A stretch of 64,000 nucleotides of DNA from Dyadobacter sp. 3J3 (GTDB taxonomy: Bacteria > Bacteroidota > Bacteroidia > Cytophagales > Spirosomataceae): NCBI RefSeq assembly GCF_009801115.1, contig NZ_VTOL01000001.1, positions 813,048-877,047 of the forward strand. Direction: 5' to 3'. The position numbers were made by a program, and so were the translations under genes. Of the stretch, positions 35,102 to 44,006 are shown in pieces. The first letter of the stretch is position 1, and every line of letters begins with the position of its first letter. A model generated the notes under the pieces. It searched no databases, was not told the DNA's origin, and saw nothing but the letters and a program-made list of their open reading frames with translations.

Positions 35102-36367
35102 ATGTCTGTAATCACAGCTGAAAATATCAGCAAAAAATATATTATCGACCACAAGCAAAAAAGCAGTGGTCCATCAACCTTTCGTGACATTTTCAGCGAA
35201 TCGTTTGATAAAATGTTTTCATCAAAAAAGAAAAGTCAGTCTCACTTTGATGAAAAAGAAGAATTCTGGGCACTCAAAGATGTAAATTTCACAATCGATC
35301 AGGGCGACCGGATTGGGATTGTTGGTCATAACGGAGCAGGGAAATCTACATTGCTCAAAATTCTTAGCCGTATCACAGAACCTAGTACCGGTCAAATCAC
35401 GATTGATGGCCGCGTTGCAAGTTTACTGGAAGTAGGTACAGGCTTTCACCCTGAACTTACCGGCCGCGAAAATATCTATCTGAACGGTGCTATTCTTGGC
35501 ATGGCAAAAAGTGAGATCAAACAATCTTTTGATGCGATTGTTGATTTTGCGGGTGTTGAAAAATTCCTGGATACTCCGGTAAAACGATATTCTTCAGGCA
35601 TGTACGTGCGTTTGGGATTTGCCATTGCTGCACATTTAAATCCCGAAATTTTGATCGTAGATGAAGTACTAGCCGTTGGTGATACTGAATTCCAGAAAAA
35701 ATGTCTTGGTAAAATGCGTGACGTTTCTGAAAGTGGCAGAACACTTTTATTCGTTAGTCACAACCTTACGGCAATTCAGGCGCTTTGTAATAAGTCTTTT
35801 TACTTTGAAAAAGGAAAACTGATTGACCAAGGCGAAACAACACATATTGTAACCAATTATCTGAGTAAAGTTTCCCACAAAACATTAGAACGCCATTGGG
35901 ATGATGTAAACAACGCTCCTGGGAATGATCAGGTGCGTATAAAAAGTTTCAGGCTGCTGGCGGAATACCAGGACAACCTGATGCACATCGATGTGCGCAC
36001 GCCGATGAATTTCCAATTTGAATTTTGGAATATGGAAGAAGGTGCTAATCTGAATTTAAGTATGCACCTTTACACCTTCACCGGTGAATGTATATTTAAC
36101 GTGGGAACAGCATCACAACAATTTGGTAAAGGATTAGTAACAGGTACCTGCGAAATTCCTGGTCACTTTTTGAATGATGGTTCCTACGTAGTTTCCATGA
36201 TGATAGTAAAAGATACAAGTACCGTACTTTACAACATGGAAGAAGCGCTGATTTTTGACATAGAAGATTACCGTGAAAACGTAACCTGGTATGGCAAATG
36301 GCCTGGGTACATTCGCCCGAATCTTAATTTTTCTATTCGTCAAACTGAACATATAGTGAATGATTAA
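35102..36367 (+). CDS. ABC polysaccharide exporter ATPase with C-terminal glycan-binding domain (Wzt-like)
   Basis: The 421-residue ATPase has a nucleotide-binding domain with Walker A GHNGAGKST, signature YSSGMYVRLGFA, Walker B ILIVDEVLAVGD and the His of FVSHN. A C-terminal beta-sandwich (~265-421, FQFEFWNMEEGANLNLSMHL) resembles Wzt carbohydrate-binding domains that recognise the finished non-reducing end. The start is the ATG giving MSVITAENISKKYI; a TTG two codons upstream is less likely. Its 3' end overlaps the aminotransferase start by 8 bases. A C-terminal domain of this type implies that export is coupled to a specific chain terminus. Confidence 0.94.
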   Translation: MSVITAENISKKYIIDHKQKSSGPSTFRDIFSESFDKMFSSKKKSQSHFDEKEEFWALKDVNFTIDQGDRIGIVGHNGAGKSTLLKILSRITEPSTGQITIDGRVASLLEVGTGFHPELTGRENIYLNGAILGMAKSEIKQSFDAIVDFAGVEKFLDTPVKRYSSGMYVRLGFAIAAHLNPEILIVDEVLAVGDTEFQKKCLGKMRDVSESGRTLLFVSHNLTAIQALCNKSFYFEKGKLIDQGETTHIVTNYLSKVSHKTLERHWDDVNNAPGNDQVRIKSFRLLAEYQDNLMHIDVRTPMNFQFEFWNMEEGANLNLSMHLYTFTGECIFNVGTASQQFGKGLVTGTCEIPGHFLNDGSYVVSMMIVKDTSTVLYNMEEALIFDIEDYRENVTWYGKWPGYIRPNLNFSIRQTEHIVND

Positions 36368-37442
36368 CGTCACTAAGGCATATTTACCAGATCAGGAGCA
36401 GTACATTAAATACGTTCGTGGGATTTGGGACCGCGGATACCTGACCAACAACGGTCCGTTGGTTCAGGAACTTGAAGCCAAACTGAAAGAATATCTCAAC
36501 GTAGATTATCTCTATTTTTGTGGCAATGGCACAGTTGTGCTTCAAATTGCCATGAAAGCCTTGGGAATAAAGGGAGAAGTGATTACCACACCTTTTTCCT
36601 ATGTTGCCACTTCCAATGTTATTCTTTGGGAAAACTGTTCACCTGTTTTTGTGGACATCGATCCGGAAACTTTCAATATCAATCCGGATTTAATTGAAGC
36701 TGCGATCACACCAGAAACTTCTGCTATACTGGCAACGCACGTATATGGAAATCCATGTGATGTAGAAAAAATTGAAGCCATTGCCAAAAAGCATAACCTT
36801 AAAGTAATTTACGACGGAGCGCATGCCTTTGGTGTAACCTACAAAGATCGTTCTCTTTTTTCTTATGGTGATTTGAGTACATGCAGTTTCCATGCTACAA
36901 AAGTTTTTCATACGATTGAAGGCGGCGCATTAATTTCAAATCATCCTGAACTTGATAAGGAATTACATCTACTTCGGGCTTTTGGACATAAAGGTGACGA
37001 GGAATATTATTTCGCTGGAATAAACGGTAAAAATTCAGAATTCCATGCCGCCATGGGTTTGTGTAATTTGCCCAATGTGCCGGATATTATTGCAGCCAGA
37101 AAAGAAATTTTTGACTGGTACGACAGTTTTATAAACTGGGATGTTTTGTCAAAACCGAAAATAAGTAAGGATATTGAATACAACTATGCTTACTATCCTG
37201 TTGTTTTTCCATCGGAACAAGTACTAAGAAAAGTACAGGCGGCATTAGCTGCTGAGGACATAATACCAAGAAGATACTTTTACCCATCGTTGAATACTTT
37301 GGCCTTTATGCCAAAATATATACCTTGCCCGGTTTCGGAGGATATGTCCGAAAGAGTGCTAAGTTTGCCGCTTTATGTCGGCCTCCCTCTTCCGGACGTA
37401 GAGCGAATCAGTAAAATTATCAATGATCACATATCTCCATAG
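36360..37442 (+). CDS. DegT/DnrJ/EryC1/StrS-family sugar aminotransferase
   Basis: The 360-residue PLP enzyme of fold type I has the phosphate-contact loop YLYFCGNGTVVLQIAMKALG, DGAHAFG (the Asp pairing with the PLP nitrogen) and Schiff-base Lys181 in CSFHATKVFHTIEGG. By family it aminates a nucleotide-linked keto-sugar. No dehydratase or ketoisomerase is in this window, so the keto substrate must come from elsewhere. The NeuD-like acyltransferase encoded 3 kb downstream could N-acylate the product. The start overlaps the wzt-like gene, which indicates coupling. Confidence 0.93.
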   Translation: MINVTKAYLPDQEQYIKYVRGIWDRGYLTNNGPLVQELEAKLKEYLNVDYLYFCGNGTVVLQIAMKALGIKGEVITTPFSYVATSNVILWENCSPVFVDIDPETFNINPDLIEAAITPETSAILATHVYGNPCDVEKIEAIAKKHNLKVIYDGAHAFGVTYKDRSLFSYGDLSTCSFHATKVFHTIEGGALISNHPELDKELHLLRAFGHKGDEEYYFAGINGKNSEFHAAMGLCNLPNVPDIIAARKEIFDWYDSFINWDVLSKPKISKDIEYNYAYYPVVFPSEQVLRKVQAALAAEDIIPRRYFYPSLNTLAFMPKYIPCPVSEDMSERVLSLPLYVGLPLPDVERISKIINDHISP

Positions 37443-37446
37443 TCTC

Positions 37447-39504
37447 ATGGCTATTCTTTATCTGCTTTCTTTTTTTCTGTTTATATATAGTGTTGGTTAT
37501 ACTTCAAAGAAAATAGCACAACCATCACTGACCGAATGGCTCATCACATCATTTATCCTTTTTGTCGGAAGCATAATCCCAACCGGGTTTGTGCTTTCAG
37601 CATTGGATCTTACAGCAAATGTTCCTGCCTGGATAGCAGGTAATTTCATTGCCATCGGCCTGCATTTTGCGCTTTGGTCAAAGCTTCTTCCCGGCAAACC
37701 CATATTTTCCGTACGTGCTATTATCAGCAACCGGTTCAGCACTTTTAAATTGTGGGCCAGAGAATTGTCTCCGTATCTGAAATTTATTTTCGTGATGATG
37801 TTCGGTACGCTAACCATCATTGGGATCACAAATCTGATATTGGTACTTTTTACGGTTCCAAACGAATGGGATAGTATGACCGGACACCTTAACCGGGCCG
37901 TTCGCTATATTCAACGCGGAACCATGGAACATTTCGGTGGTACAAACTGGAATATGGATACCTATCCAAAAAGTGTCACCACAATTCAGATTTATTCTTA
38001 CCTGATTACCGGGAAAGTTGAAAACGCTTTCAAGCTCATTCACCATCTTGCATTCTGGGTCACGCTTATTTCTGTTTTCGGGATAGCACAAAGAATTGGC
38101 AGAAATCTTTCGGCAAGTTTTTTCTGCGCGCTGGCTTACAGCATGTTCCTGAATTTCCTGATGCAGGCGGTTACTACCGAAACGGATATCGTTTTAACGG
38201 CCTATTTGAGCTGTCTGATGTATTTCATTTTTACATTTTACAGTACGCGCGACAACCGTTATCTATATCTGGCGGGTATGGCATTCGGTATCGTATTCGG
38301 GCATAAAATCACGTTTGCCTTCCTGTTGCCGTCTGTTTTTGTGTTAATGATCTATGCGGTTTTCATTTCCCCAAACCTAAAAATATTCTTTGACAGGTTT
38401 ATAAAACTGGCGATTGCTATATTTCTGGCTGTCCTGATTTATACTTTGCCAACCGGATATATAAAAAATATGCAGGTTTTCGGACATCCGATCGGGCCGC
38501 CAACGGCATTGAAACATCAGTCCGTTGAACGCTTTGGAACAGTAAGAAATCTTTTAAAACAAGGTACAAGAAATGTTTTCCGTTACAGTTATGAATTTTT
38601 TAACCTGGATGGAATACGGAATGCGCAGTGGGGATATGATTTGAATACTCAAATCCGTAAACCGATTGTGGTGCTGGAGGATAAAATGCATTTACGTTTG
38701 GATGAAGAAACGACTTATGCCATTGTTCCTTTTTCATTCCAGCGACATTTTGATAATTACAATGCCAATCCTTACTGGGGCGTTTTTGGTTTCGCTCTAA
38801 TTTTGCCTTTGTTGGTTCTGGTATTTTTAAGAATATTTTCATCCAGAGTTCACTGGTTTCTGGCGCTGGCATTTATTCTTGATTTTATCGCGATTTCCTA
38901 TTCCGCAGTTTATGATCCGTTTAAAGGAAGATATTTTATAGAACCCGGTTTGTTCGGCGTATTATTTCTGCTTCTTCTTTTTTCAAATCATCGCCTATCC
39001 ATTATAAAACCACGACGCAGAATCTGGAAAGGTTATGTGTTGATCGTTGTTGTTCTAGCTTGTACTTCTGCGATTATGGCCGTATTTCTTAATATTCGGA
39101 GTCTGCCATTTCCTGCTTACGGAGCTGAATCTGCATTGAAAATGGATCGTATCAAATACCAGACATTTGCCCGTCCTGATATTACGAAAGCTTATGAAAC
39201 GTATGATTCTATTGTCCCTCAGGATGCAGTAGTGGCATTGGCTACGATCAATGATGATTTTGAATATCCATTATACGGGGCAAAATTAAGCCGCAGGTTA
39301 ATTTCAATTAATCCTTTTGAAAAAGGTTTACAACCTATTCCAAAGGATGCGGACTACTTATTTTATGACAGAAGTGTCGTAAATGATACCAGCAAAATTA
39401 AGGCATTACCAACCGATTTTAGATTAGGAAGTGATACCATCTCAGCAAAATACCGTGGCCTCGCTGTTAAAGGAGAGGATTATTACCTCAGAAAGCTGAA
39501 ATAA
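37447..39504 (+). CDS. Polytopic GT39/GT83-type membrane glycosyltransferase (predicted)
   Basis: This is a 685-residue protein with about 11-12 membrane helices. An early extracytoplasmic loop, VLFTVPNEWDSMTGHLNRAV, has the acidic residue placement seen in ArnT/PMT-type GT-C enzymes, and a C-terminal periplasmic domain (~570-685) lies after the last helix. GT-C enzymes transfer sugar from a polyprenyl-phosphate donor on the periplasmic side. The start is set at the ATG 4 bases after the aminotransferase stop; an ATG at 37423 overlapping that gene would add 8 residues. A general membrane protein of other function cannot be excluded. Confidence 0.75.
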   Translation: MAILYLLSFFLFIYSVGYTSKKIAQPSLTEWLITSFILFVGSIIPTGFVLSALDLTANVPAWIAGNFIAIGLHFALWSKLLPGKPIFSVRAIISNRFSTFKLWARELSPYLKFIFVMMFGTLTIIGITNLILVLFTVPNEWDSMTGHLNRAVRYIQRGTMEHFGGTNWNMDTYPKSVTTIQIYSYLITGKVENAFKLIHHLAFWVTLISVFGIAQRIGRNLSASFFCALAYSMFLNFLMQAVTTETDIVLTAYLSCLMYFIFTFYSTRDNRYLYLAGMAFGIVFGHKITFAFLLPSVFVLMIYAVFISPNLKIFFDRFIKLAIAIFLAVLIYTLPTGYIKNMQVFGHPIGPPTALKHQSVERFGTVRNLLKQGTRNVFRYSYEFFNLDGIRNAQWGYDLNTQIRKPIVVLEDKMHLRLDEETTYAIVPFSFQRHFDNYNANPYWGVFGFALILPLLVLVFLRIFSSRVHWFLALAFILDFIAISYSAVYDPFKGRYFIEPGLFGVLFLLLLFSNHRLSIIKPRRRIWKGYVLIVVVLACTSAIMAVFLNIRSLPFPAYGAESALKMDRIKYQTFARPDITKAYETYDSIVPQDAVVALATINDDFEYPLYGAKLSRRLISINPFEKGLQPIPKDADYLFYDRSVVNDTSKIKALPTDFRLGSDTISAKYRGLAVKGEDYYLRKLK

Positions 39505-39606
39505 TTCGCACCGTTAAATATGTTTTTCCGCTAACCCGGAAGATCATTTTTTTGATATAAAAGCATAATACAGCACACTTTTTAGTATTCATTAAAAAAT
39601 TCTTCC

Positions 39607-40305
39607 ATGACCATTGCCATCATGCAGCCTTATATATTCCCTTATATCGGGTATTTTCAGCTGATTAATGCTGTTGATAAGTTTGTGATATATGACGATG
39701 TGAATTTCATAAATAAGGGCTGGATCAACAGAAACAACATTCTCGTTTCTGGGCAGGAACATCTTTTTACTATTCCCCTAAAAGATGCAAGTCAAAATAA
39801 ACTGATCAACGAAGTTGAGCTGGGGATAAATGATCCGTGGAAGAAAAAATTTATTAAGACCGTTCAGCAATCTTATCTGAAAGCACCCAATTATCAAAAG
39901 GTTTTTCTTCTGGTTGAAGAAATTGTAAATTTCGGTGCGGAAACGATATCAGAATTTACTTTGAATGCTTTGCAGCAAGTTTGTGCTTACATGGAAATTA
40001 CGACAGAAATTGTTCCGTCTTCTTCCTTATACAAAAACACTGATCTGAAAGCGCAGGAGCGAATACTGGATATTTGTAAACAGGAACAAGCCAATCATTA
40101 CATCAATCCGATTGGTGGAATGGAATTGTATGATAAAAATAAATTTGAAAAAGAGGGTATTAAACTGAATTTTATCAAAAGTACAGCGAGTGCTTATCCT
40201 CAATTTAAAAATGCTTTCGTACCTTGGCTATCTATTATTGACATACTAATGTTTAACGATGCAGAAAGTATCGGCAAACTTCTTAAAGAATACGAACTTA
40301 TATAA
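39607..40305 (+). CDS. WbqC-family protein
   Basis: The 232-residue WbqC-like protein has the family opening MTIAIMQPYIFPYIGYFQLI, then YDDVNFINKGWINRN and a conserved central motif YINPIGGMELYDK. The family is common in surface-glycan loci with DegT aminotransferases and NeuD-type acyltransferases and is predicted to act in amino-sugar modification; its reaction is not firmly established. A 102-bp gap separates it from the previous gene, so a secondary promoter is possible. The next gene begins 2 bases after its stop. Confidence 0.92.
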   Translation: MTIAIMQPYIFPYIGYFQLINAVDKFVIYDDVNFINKGWINRNNILVSGQEHLFTIPLKDASQNKLINEVELGINDPWKKKFIKTVQQSYLKAPNYQKVFLLVEEIVNFGAETISEFTLNALQQVCAYMEITTEIVPSSSLYKNTDLKAQERILDICKQEQANHYINPIGGMELYDKNKFEKEGIKLNFIKSTASAYPQFKNAFVPWLSIIDILMFNDAESIGKLLKEYELI

Positions 40306-40307
40306 GC

Positions 40308-40970
40308 ATGGCAAAGGTTATTATTTTTGGAGTTCTGGATACAGCGGAATTGGCGCACTATTATCTTGAACACGACTCGGAACATGAAGTAGTAGCTTTT
40401 TCAGTAAATCGGGAATATATACAGGAAGAATCATTTCGCGGCCTCCCATTGGTGGCTTTTGAAGATGTGGAAACGATTTTTCCACCGTCTGAATTTTCAT
40501 TTTTCGCGCCAATGACTGGACGAAATATGAACAGAAATCGCGAAGCGATTTACAATGAAGTAAAAGCCAAAGGATACAAGTTTATATCATACATCAGCTC
40601 GCACGCCACAATTCTGGACAGAAAAAATGTAGTTGGCGATAATTGCTTTATTCTGGAAGACAATACGATTCAGCCTTTTACAACGGTTGGAAATAACGTG
40701 GTCATGTGGAGTGGAAATCATATCGGGCACCACGGAAAAATCAAGGATCATGTTTTCTTTACCTCGCACGTAGTTATGTCGGGCCATTGTGTGATAGAAT
40801 CGTATTCTTTTTTTGGTGTAAATAGTACAATCAGAGATTATATGACCATCGCTCAGGGAACTCTTGTCGGAATGGCGTCTGCTATTACAAAAGATACGGA
40901 GGAATGGGGAATTTACATTGGAAATCCGGCAAAGAAAGTGCCTGGAAAAAAGAGTTTTGAAGCATACTAA
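40308..40970 (+). CDS. NeuD/PglD-like sugar O/N-acyltransferase
   Basis: The 220-residue enzyme has an N-terminal Rossmann-like nucleotide-sugar-binding part (MAKVIIFGVLDTAELAHYYL) and a C-terminal left-handed beta-helix of hexapeptide repeats (VVGDNCFILEDNTIQPFTTV, then VMWSGNHIGHHGKIKDHVFF). The probable catalytic His lies in SGNHIGHHG. By family it acetylates an amino-sugar with acetyl-CoA, and the DegT aminotransferase in this locus could supply the amine. The start 2 bases after the WbqC stop shows tight coupling. Confidence 0.9.
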   Translation: MAKVIIFGVLDTAELAHYYLEHDSEHEVVAFSVNREYIQEESFRGLPLVAFEDVETIFPPSEFSFFAPMTGRNMNRNREAIYNEVKAKGYKFISYISSHATILDRKNVVGDNCFILEDNTIQPFTTVGNNVVMWSGNHIGHHGKIKDHVFFTSHVVMSGHCVIESYSFFGVNSTIRDYMTIAQGTLVGMASAITKDTEEWGIYIGNPAKKVPGKKSFEAY

Positions 40971-41026
40971 GCGACCCTCCCATACGACTTTGAGATCTGA
41001 AATTTGAGATATCAACTTATTACCGA

Positions 41027-42250
41027 ATGACCCAAAAGAAAATACTATTTATAAGCCACGATGCAAACCGCGCAGGGAGCCAGTTATTGCTGCTTCAGCT
41101 GTTGCGTTTGCTGAAAGAGCGACGAGTTCCAATGCACTTGCTCCTATGTAACGGCGGCGAGCTGGAAAAGGAATTTGCAGAAGTAGTAACCATTACGCGG
41201 TTATTTAGTCAGGACAGTATTATATCAAAACCTTTGTCAGGAAAAATACTGAGAAAGATAAGATTGCATAGGTTATACGAACAGCACAGTGAACAAAAAG
41301 ATCGGGAACGTGTTGTGGCAGAACTTGAAAGCCAGAATATCGGACTTGTTTTCGTCAATTCTATTGCTAACGCAGAAGTGTACTGCGAATCCCTGAAATT
41401 TTTGCACAATCTGCCGGTTGTCCTTTTCGTACACGAATTAGGCATGTCGGTGAAAATATATACTTTCGAAAGTCACCTTAAATTTTTACTTAAAAAGGCC
41501 GACCATCTTATTGCAGTTTCACACGCAGTTGCCAACCATTATGTTCGGGATTATGGATTTCCAGCTGAGCAGGTCAGTACATTTACATTAATCGATCATG
41601 ATCATATTGATGAAATACTGAAAAAAGCACAGCGTAATCTTTTAGAAAAAACGTATAATATTCCAAAAGACGCCGTTATTATTGGCGGCTGCGGAAATGC
41701 GGAATGGAGAAAAGGAAACGATATTTTTAACTGGATCGCCCGTCGGGTTATCCAGAAAACGAGTCCTTTGCCCGTTTATTTTGTCTGGGTTGGAGCTGGT
41801 TCCCAGCATGAAATTTATGAGCTGATAAAAAGCGACATTCACCGGATGGGACTTGAAGAGCGTATTATTTTGATACCTCCAACTTCTCAGGCCCTGGATT
41901 ATATCAGTCGTTTTGATGTACTGATGTTAAGTTCGCGTGAAGATCCATACCCGCTTGTGGTATTAGAAGCTGCATTGAATGAAACACCTGTGGTATGTTT
42001 TGATGGTGCAGGCGGAGCACCGGAATTAATAGAGGCAGATGCCGGATTTGTAGTTCCTTACATGGACATTTCTGCTGCTTCGGAAGCGATTATAAAACTG
42101 GTCCTGGATCCGTCAATGCGGGAAACTATGGGCCAAAAAGGACGTGAAAAGGTATTGGAACGCCATAATACGGACAAGAGCGTTTCAAAAATTGAAACCA
42201 TTATTCAAAAGTACTTACCTTTGCAGGTCTCTGAAAAACACAATCAATGA
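41027..42250 (+). CDS. GT4-type glycosyltransferase
   Basis: The 407-residue GT-B enzyme has an N-terminal Rossmann domain opening KKILFISHDANRAGSQLLLL and a C-terminal domain with DVLMLSSREDPYPLVVLEAA, the EX7E-type donor-binding motif of GT4 enzymes, followed by VVCFDGAGGAPELI. No membrane helix; cytosolic. It should add one sugar from a nucleotide donor to the growing repeat unit. Its TGA overlaps the next ATG (ATGA). Confidence 0.93.
   Translation: MTQKKILFISHDANRAGSQLLLLQLLRLLKERRVPMHLLLCNGGELEKEFAEVVTITRLFSQDSIISKPLSGKILRKIRLHRLYEQHSEQKDRERVVAELESQNIGLVFVNSIANAEVYCESLKFLHNLPVVLFVHELGMSVKIYTFESHLKFLLKKADHLIAVSHAVANHYVRDYGFPAEQVSTFTLIDHDHIDEILKKAQRNLLEKTYNIPKDAVIIGGCGNAEWRKGNDIFNWIARRVIQKTSPLPVYFVWVGAGSQHEIYELIKSDIHRMGLEERIILIPPTSQALDYISRFDVLMLSSREDPYPLVVLEAALNETPVVCFDGAGGAPELIEADAGFVVPYMDISAASEAIIKLVLDPSMRETMGQKGREKVLERHNTDKSVSKIETIIQKYLPLQVSEKHNQ
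42216..42223 (+). promoter_or_regulatory. Possible internal -7 promoter element
   Basis: tacctttg matches TAnnTTTG and lies 23 bases before the next start codon, with ttg 21 bases upstream. It falls inside the coding end of the GT4 gene, so it could be coincidence. Confidence 0.3.
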
Positions 42251-43230
42251 CCATTGCTTTTACAATTTGTTCAATAAATTACCTTGCACAGGCCCGCACA
42301 CTCGGAGATTCCCTTGCCAGCACCAATCCTGAAATTCTTTTTGTGATTGGTCTGGTTGACAGTCAGGAGGGCGTAGCTTTTGAAGAATCTTATCAGCCAA
42401 AATACCCGATGGTTGAGATCGATAAAATAGGCATTGAGGGATTTGAGGAAATGGCTGCACGCTATAATATTACCGAGCTCAACACGGCTGTTAAACCTTT
42501 TTATTTTACCTATTTTTTCAGGCAATATCCAAAGGCTCAGAATGTGATTTATTTTGATCCTGATATTATTGTTTACCAGCCATTAACCGAATTATTAACT
42601 TCGTTAAAAAATCATGAAGCGGTTCTAACGCCACATATCAATACACCCATTGAAGACCGGCTGACACCTAATGAACTACATCATTTAAATACAGGTATTT
42701 GCAATCTGGGTTTCGTCGCATTCCGGCGGAGTGAAGTGAATACAGAATTTATCAAATGGTGGGAAGAAAAGCTTCGTTATGAGTGCCTGATCGATCTTTG
42801 TAACGGGTTATTCGTAGATCAGAACTGGATGAATTTCCTTCCTGTTTTTGTTCCTGATACGCATATTGAAAGAAATCCGGGTTATAACGCGGCCTATTGG
42901 AATTTGCATGAACGTACATTTTCACAAAAGGAAAATGTGTTTTATGTCAATGAAAATAATCCGCTTATCTTTTTGCATTATAGCGGATACGACCCGGAGA
43001 AACCAGCTGTTTTATCAAAATATCAGGATCGTTTCCAACTTTCGGAGCGTCCCGATGCTATGCCGTTGTTTGATATTTATAGGGAAAGTCTGATTAAAAA
43101 CGGAAACGCATATTACCGAAAATTCGCTTGCGCTTACATAAAGCCGCCAAAAGTTTTTAGATATCAACGCGTCCGCAAGCTACTGAAACGGCCATTTAAT
43201 TATTTAAAAGATCAGCTTGATACGATGTAA
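42247..43230 (+). CDS. GT8-like glycosyltransferase with intact DXD motif
   Basis: The 327-residue GT-A-like protein opens MTIAFTICSINYLAQARTLG. The metal-binding DXD is present as D104-P-D106 in NVIYFDPDIIVYQ. Further on are NTGICNLGFVAFR, LCNGLFVDQNWMNF and HYSGYDPEKP, a pattern found in GT8-like enzymes of surface-glycan loci. It starts inside the stop codon of the GT4 gene and its stop overlaps the next ATG by one base. A clearly related gene lies 1.8 kb further along (44007). Confidence 0.85.
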   Translation: MTIAFTICSINYLAQARTLGDSLASTNPEILFVIGLVDSQEGVAFEESYQPKYPMVEIDKIGIEGFEEMAARYNITELNTAVKPFYFTYFFRQYPKAQNVIYFDPDIIVYQPLTELLTSLKNHEAVLTPHINTPIEDRLTPNELHHLNTGICNLGFVAFRRSEVNTEFIKWWEEKLRYECLIDLCNGLFVDQNWMNFLPVFVPDTHIERNPGYNAAYWNLHERTFSQKENVFYVNENNPLIFLHYSGYDPEKPAVLSKYQDRFQLSERPDAMPLFDIYRESLIKNGNAYYRKFACAYIKPPKVFRYQRVRKLLKRPFNYLKDQLDTM

Positions 43231-43991
43231 TGAAAGAACTTGTATCCATACTGATCCCGATATTAAACCCGGAACTAACCGTTCTGGAAGAACTAATTTT
43301 AAGACATAGTCTCGAAGCGCTGAAAAGATATCCGGTCATTTTATTTTCTTATGATGGAGCCGATTTATCTGGTATAGAAAAGAATCATCCAAATCTGGAA
43401 ATCTTAACTTTCAGGCCAAAATATTTTGAAAACAGACAAGCGTTAGCGAACCTCTTCCTGATGGAAGATTTTTATAACCGGTTTACATGGAGTGATTTTG
43501 TTCTAATTCATGAGCTAAACAGTTGGATTGTCAAGGACGAAATTCATTACTGGTGCAAGCAGGGCTATGATTATCTGCATGCAAATCCGGTTCTTGATAA
43601 TTCAGTTTTCAAGAATGGGCAGCTGAATGACTTTTCAAAAGTTTTAGGTCTTAATGAAGGACAGAAAAAAGCGCTTGGCAAGAGCTTTGACCATGACGGA
43701 TTAAAACTTTGTCATGTACAACGGATGATCAGCACTTTATCTGCCAAGAAAAAAGAAGCATATAAATACAGGGAAGAAAATAATTTTGAGAATAAGGATT
43801 CTCTTTTTTGGGAACTGGAAGCCAACAAGCTGTGGCCCTATCTAAGGAAACCGACATCGATTGTTCAAACTCGTTTTTCTCAAAATATTGAAAAAAATTC
43901 AAAGTTATTTCCGGATAACCGGGATGCATGGCCAACCGGAATAACCGGCGTCACTACCCAAAATATTGATCATCTTCCTTTTTATAAATAG
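43230..43991 (+). CDS. DUF5672-family putative glycosyltransferase
   Basis: The 253-residue protein matches the DUF5672 pattern: an N-terminal alpha/beta part (SILIPILNPELTVLEELILR), then FYNRFTWSDFVLIHELNSWI and a C-terminal helical part. By family it is predicted to be a sugar transferase. It starts on the last base of the preceding stop codon (taatg), so translation is coupled, and it is sandwiched between the two GT8-like genes. Confidence 0.82.
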   Translation: MKELVSILIPILNPELTVLEELILRHSLEALKRYPVILFSYDGADLSGIEKNHPNLEILTFRPKYFENRQALANLFLMEDFYNRFTWSDFVLIHELNSWIVKDEIHYWCKQGYDYLHANPVLDNSVFKNGQLNDFSKVLGLNEGQKKALGKSFDHDGLKLCHVQRMISTLSAKKKEAYKYREENNFENKDSLFWELEANKLWPYLRKPTSIVQTRFSQNIEKNSKLFPDNRDAWPTGITGVTTQNIDHLPFYK

Positions 43992-44006
43992 AAGAAACAC
44001 ACCATA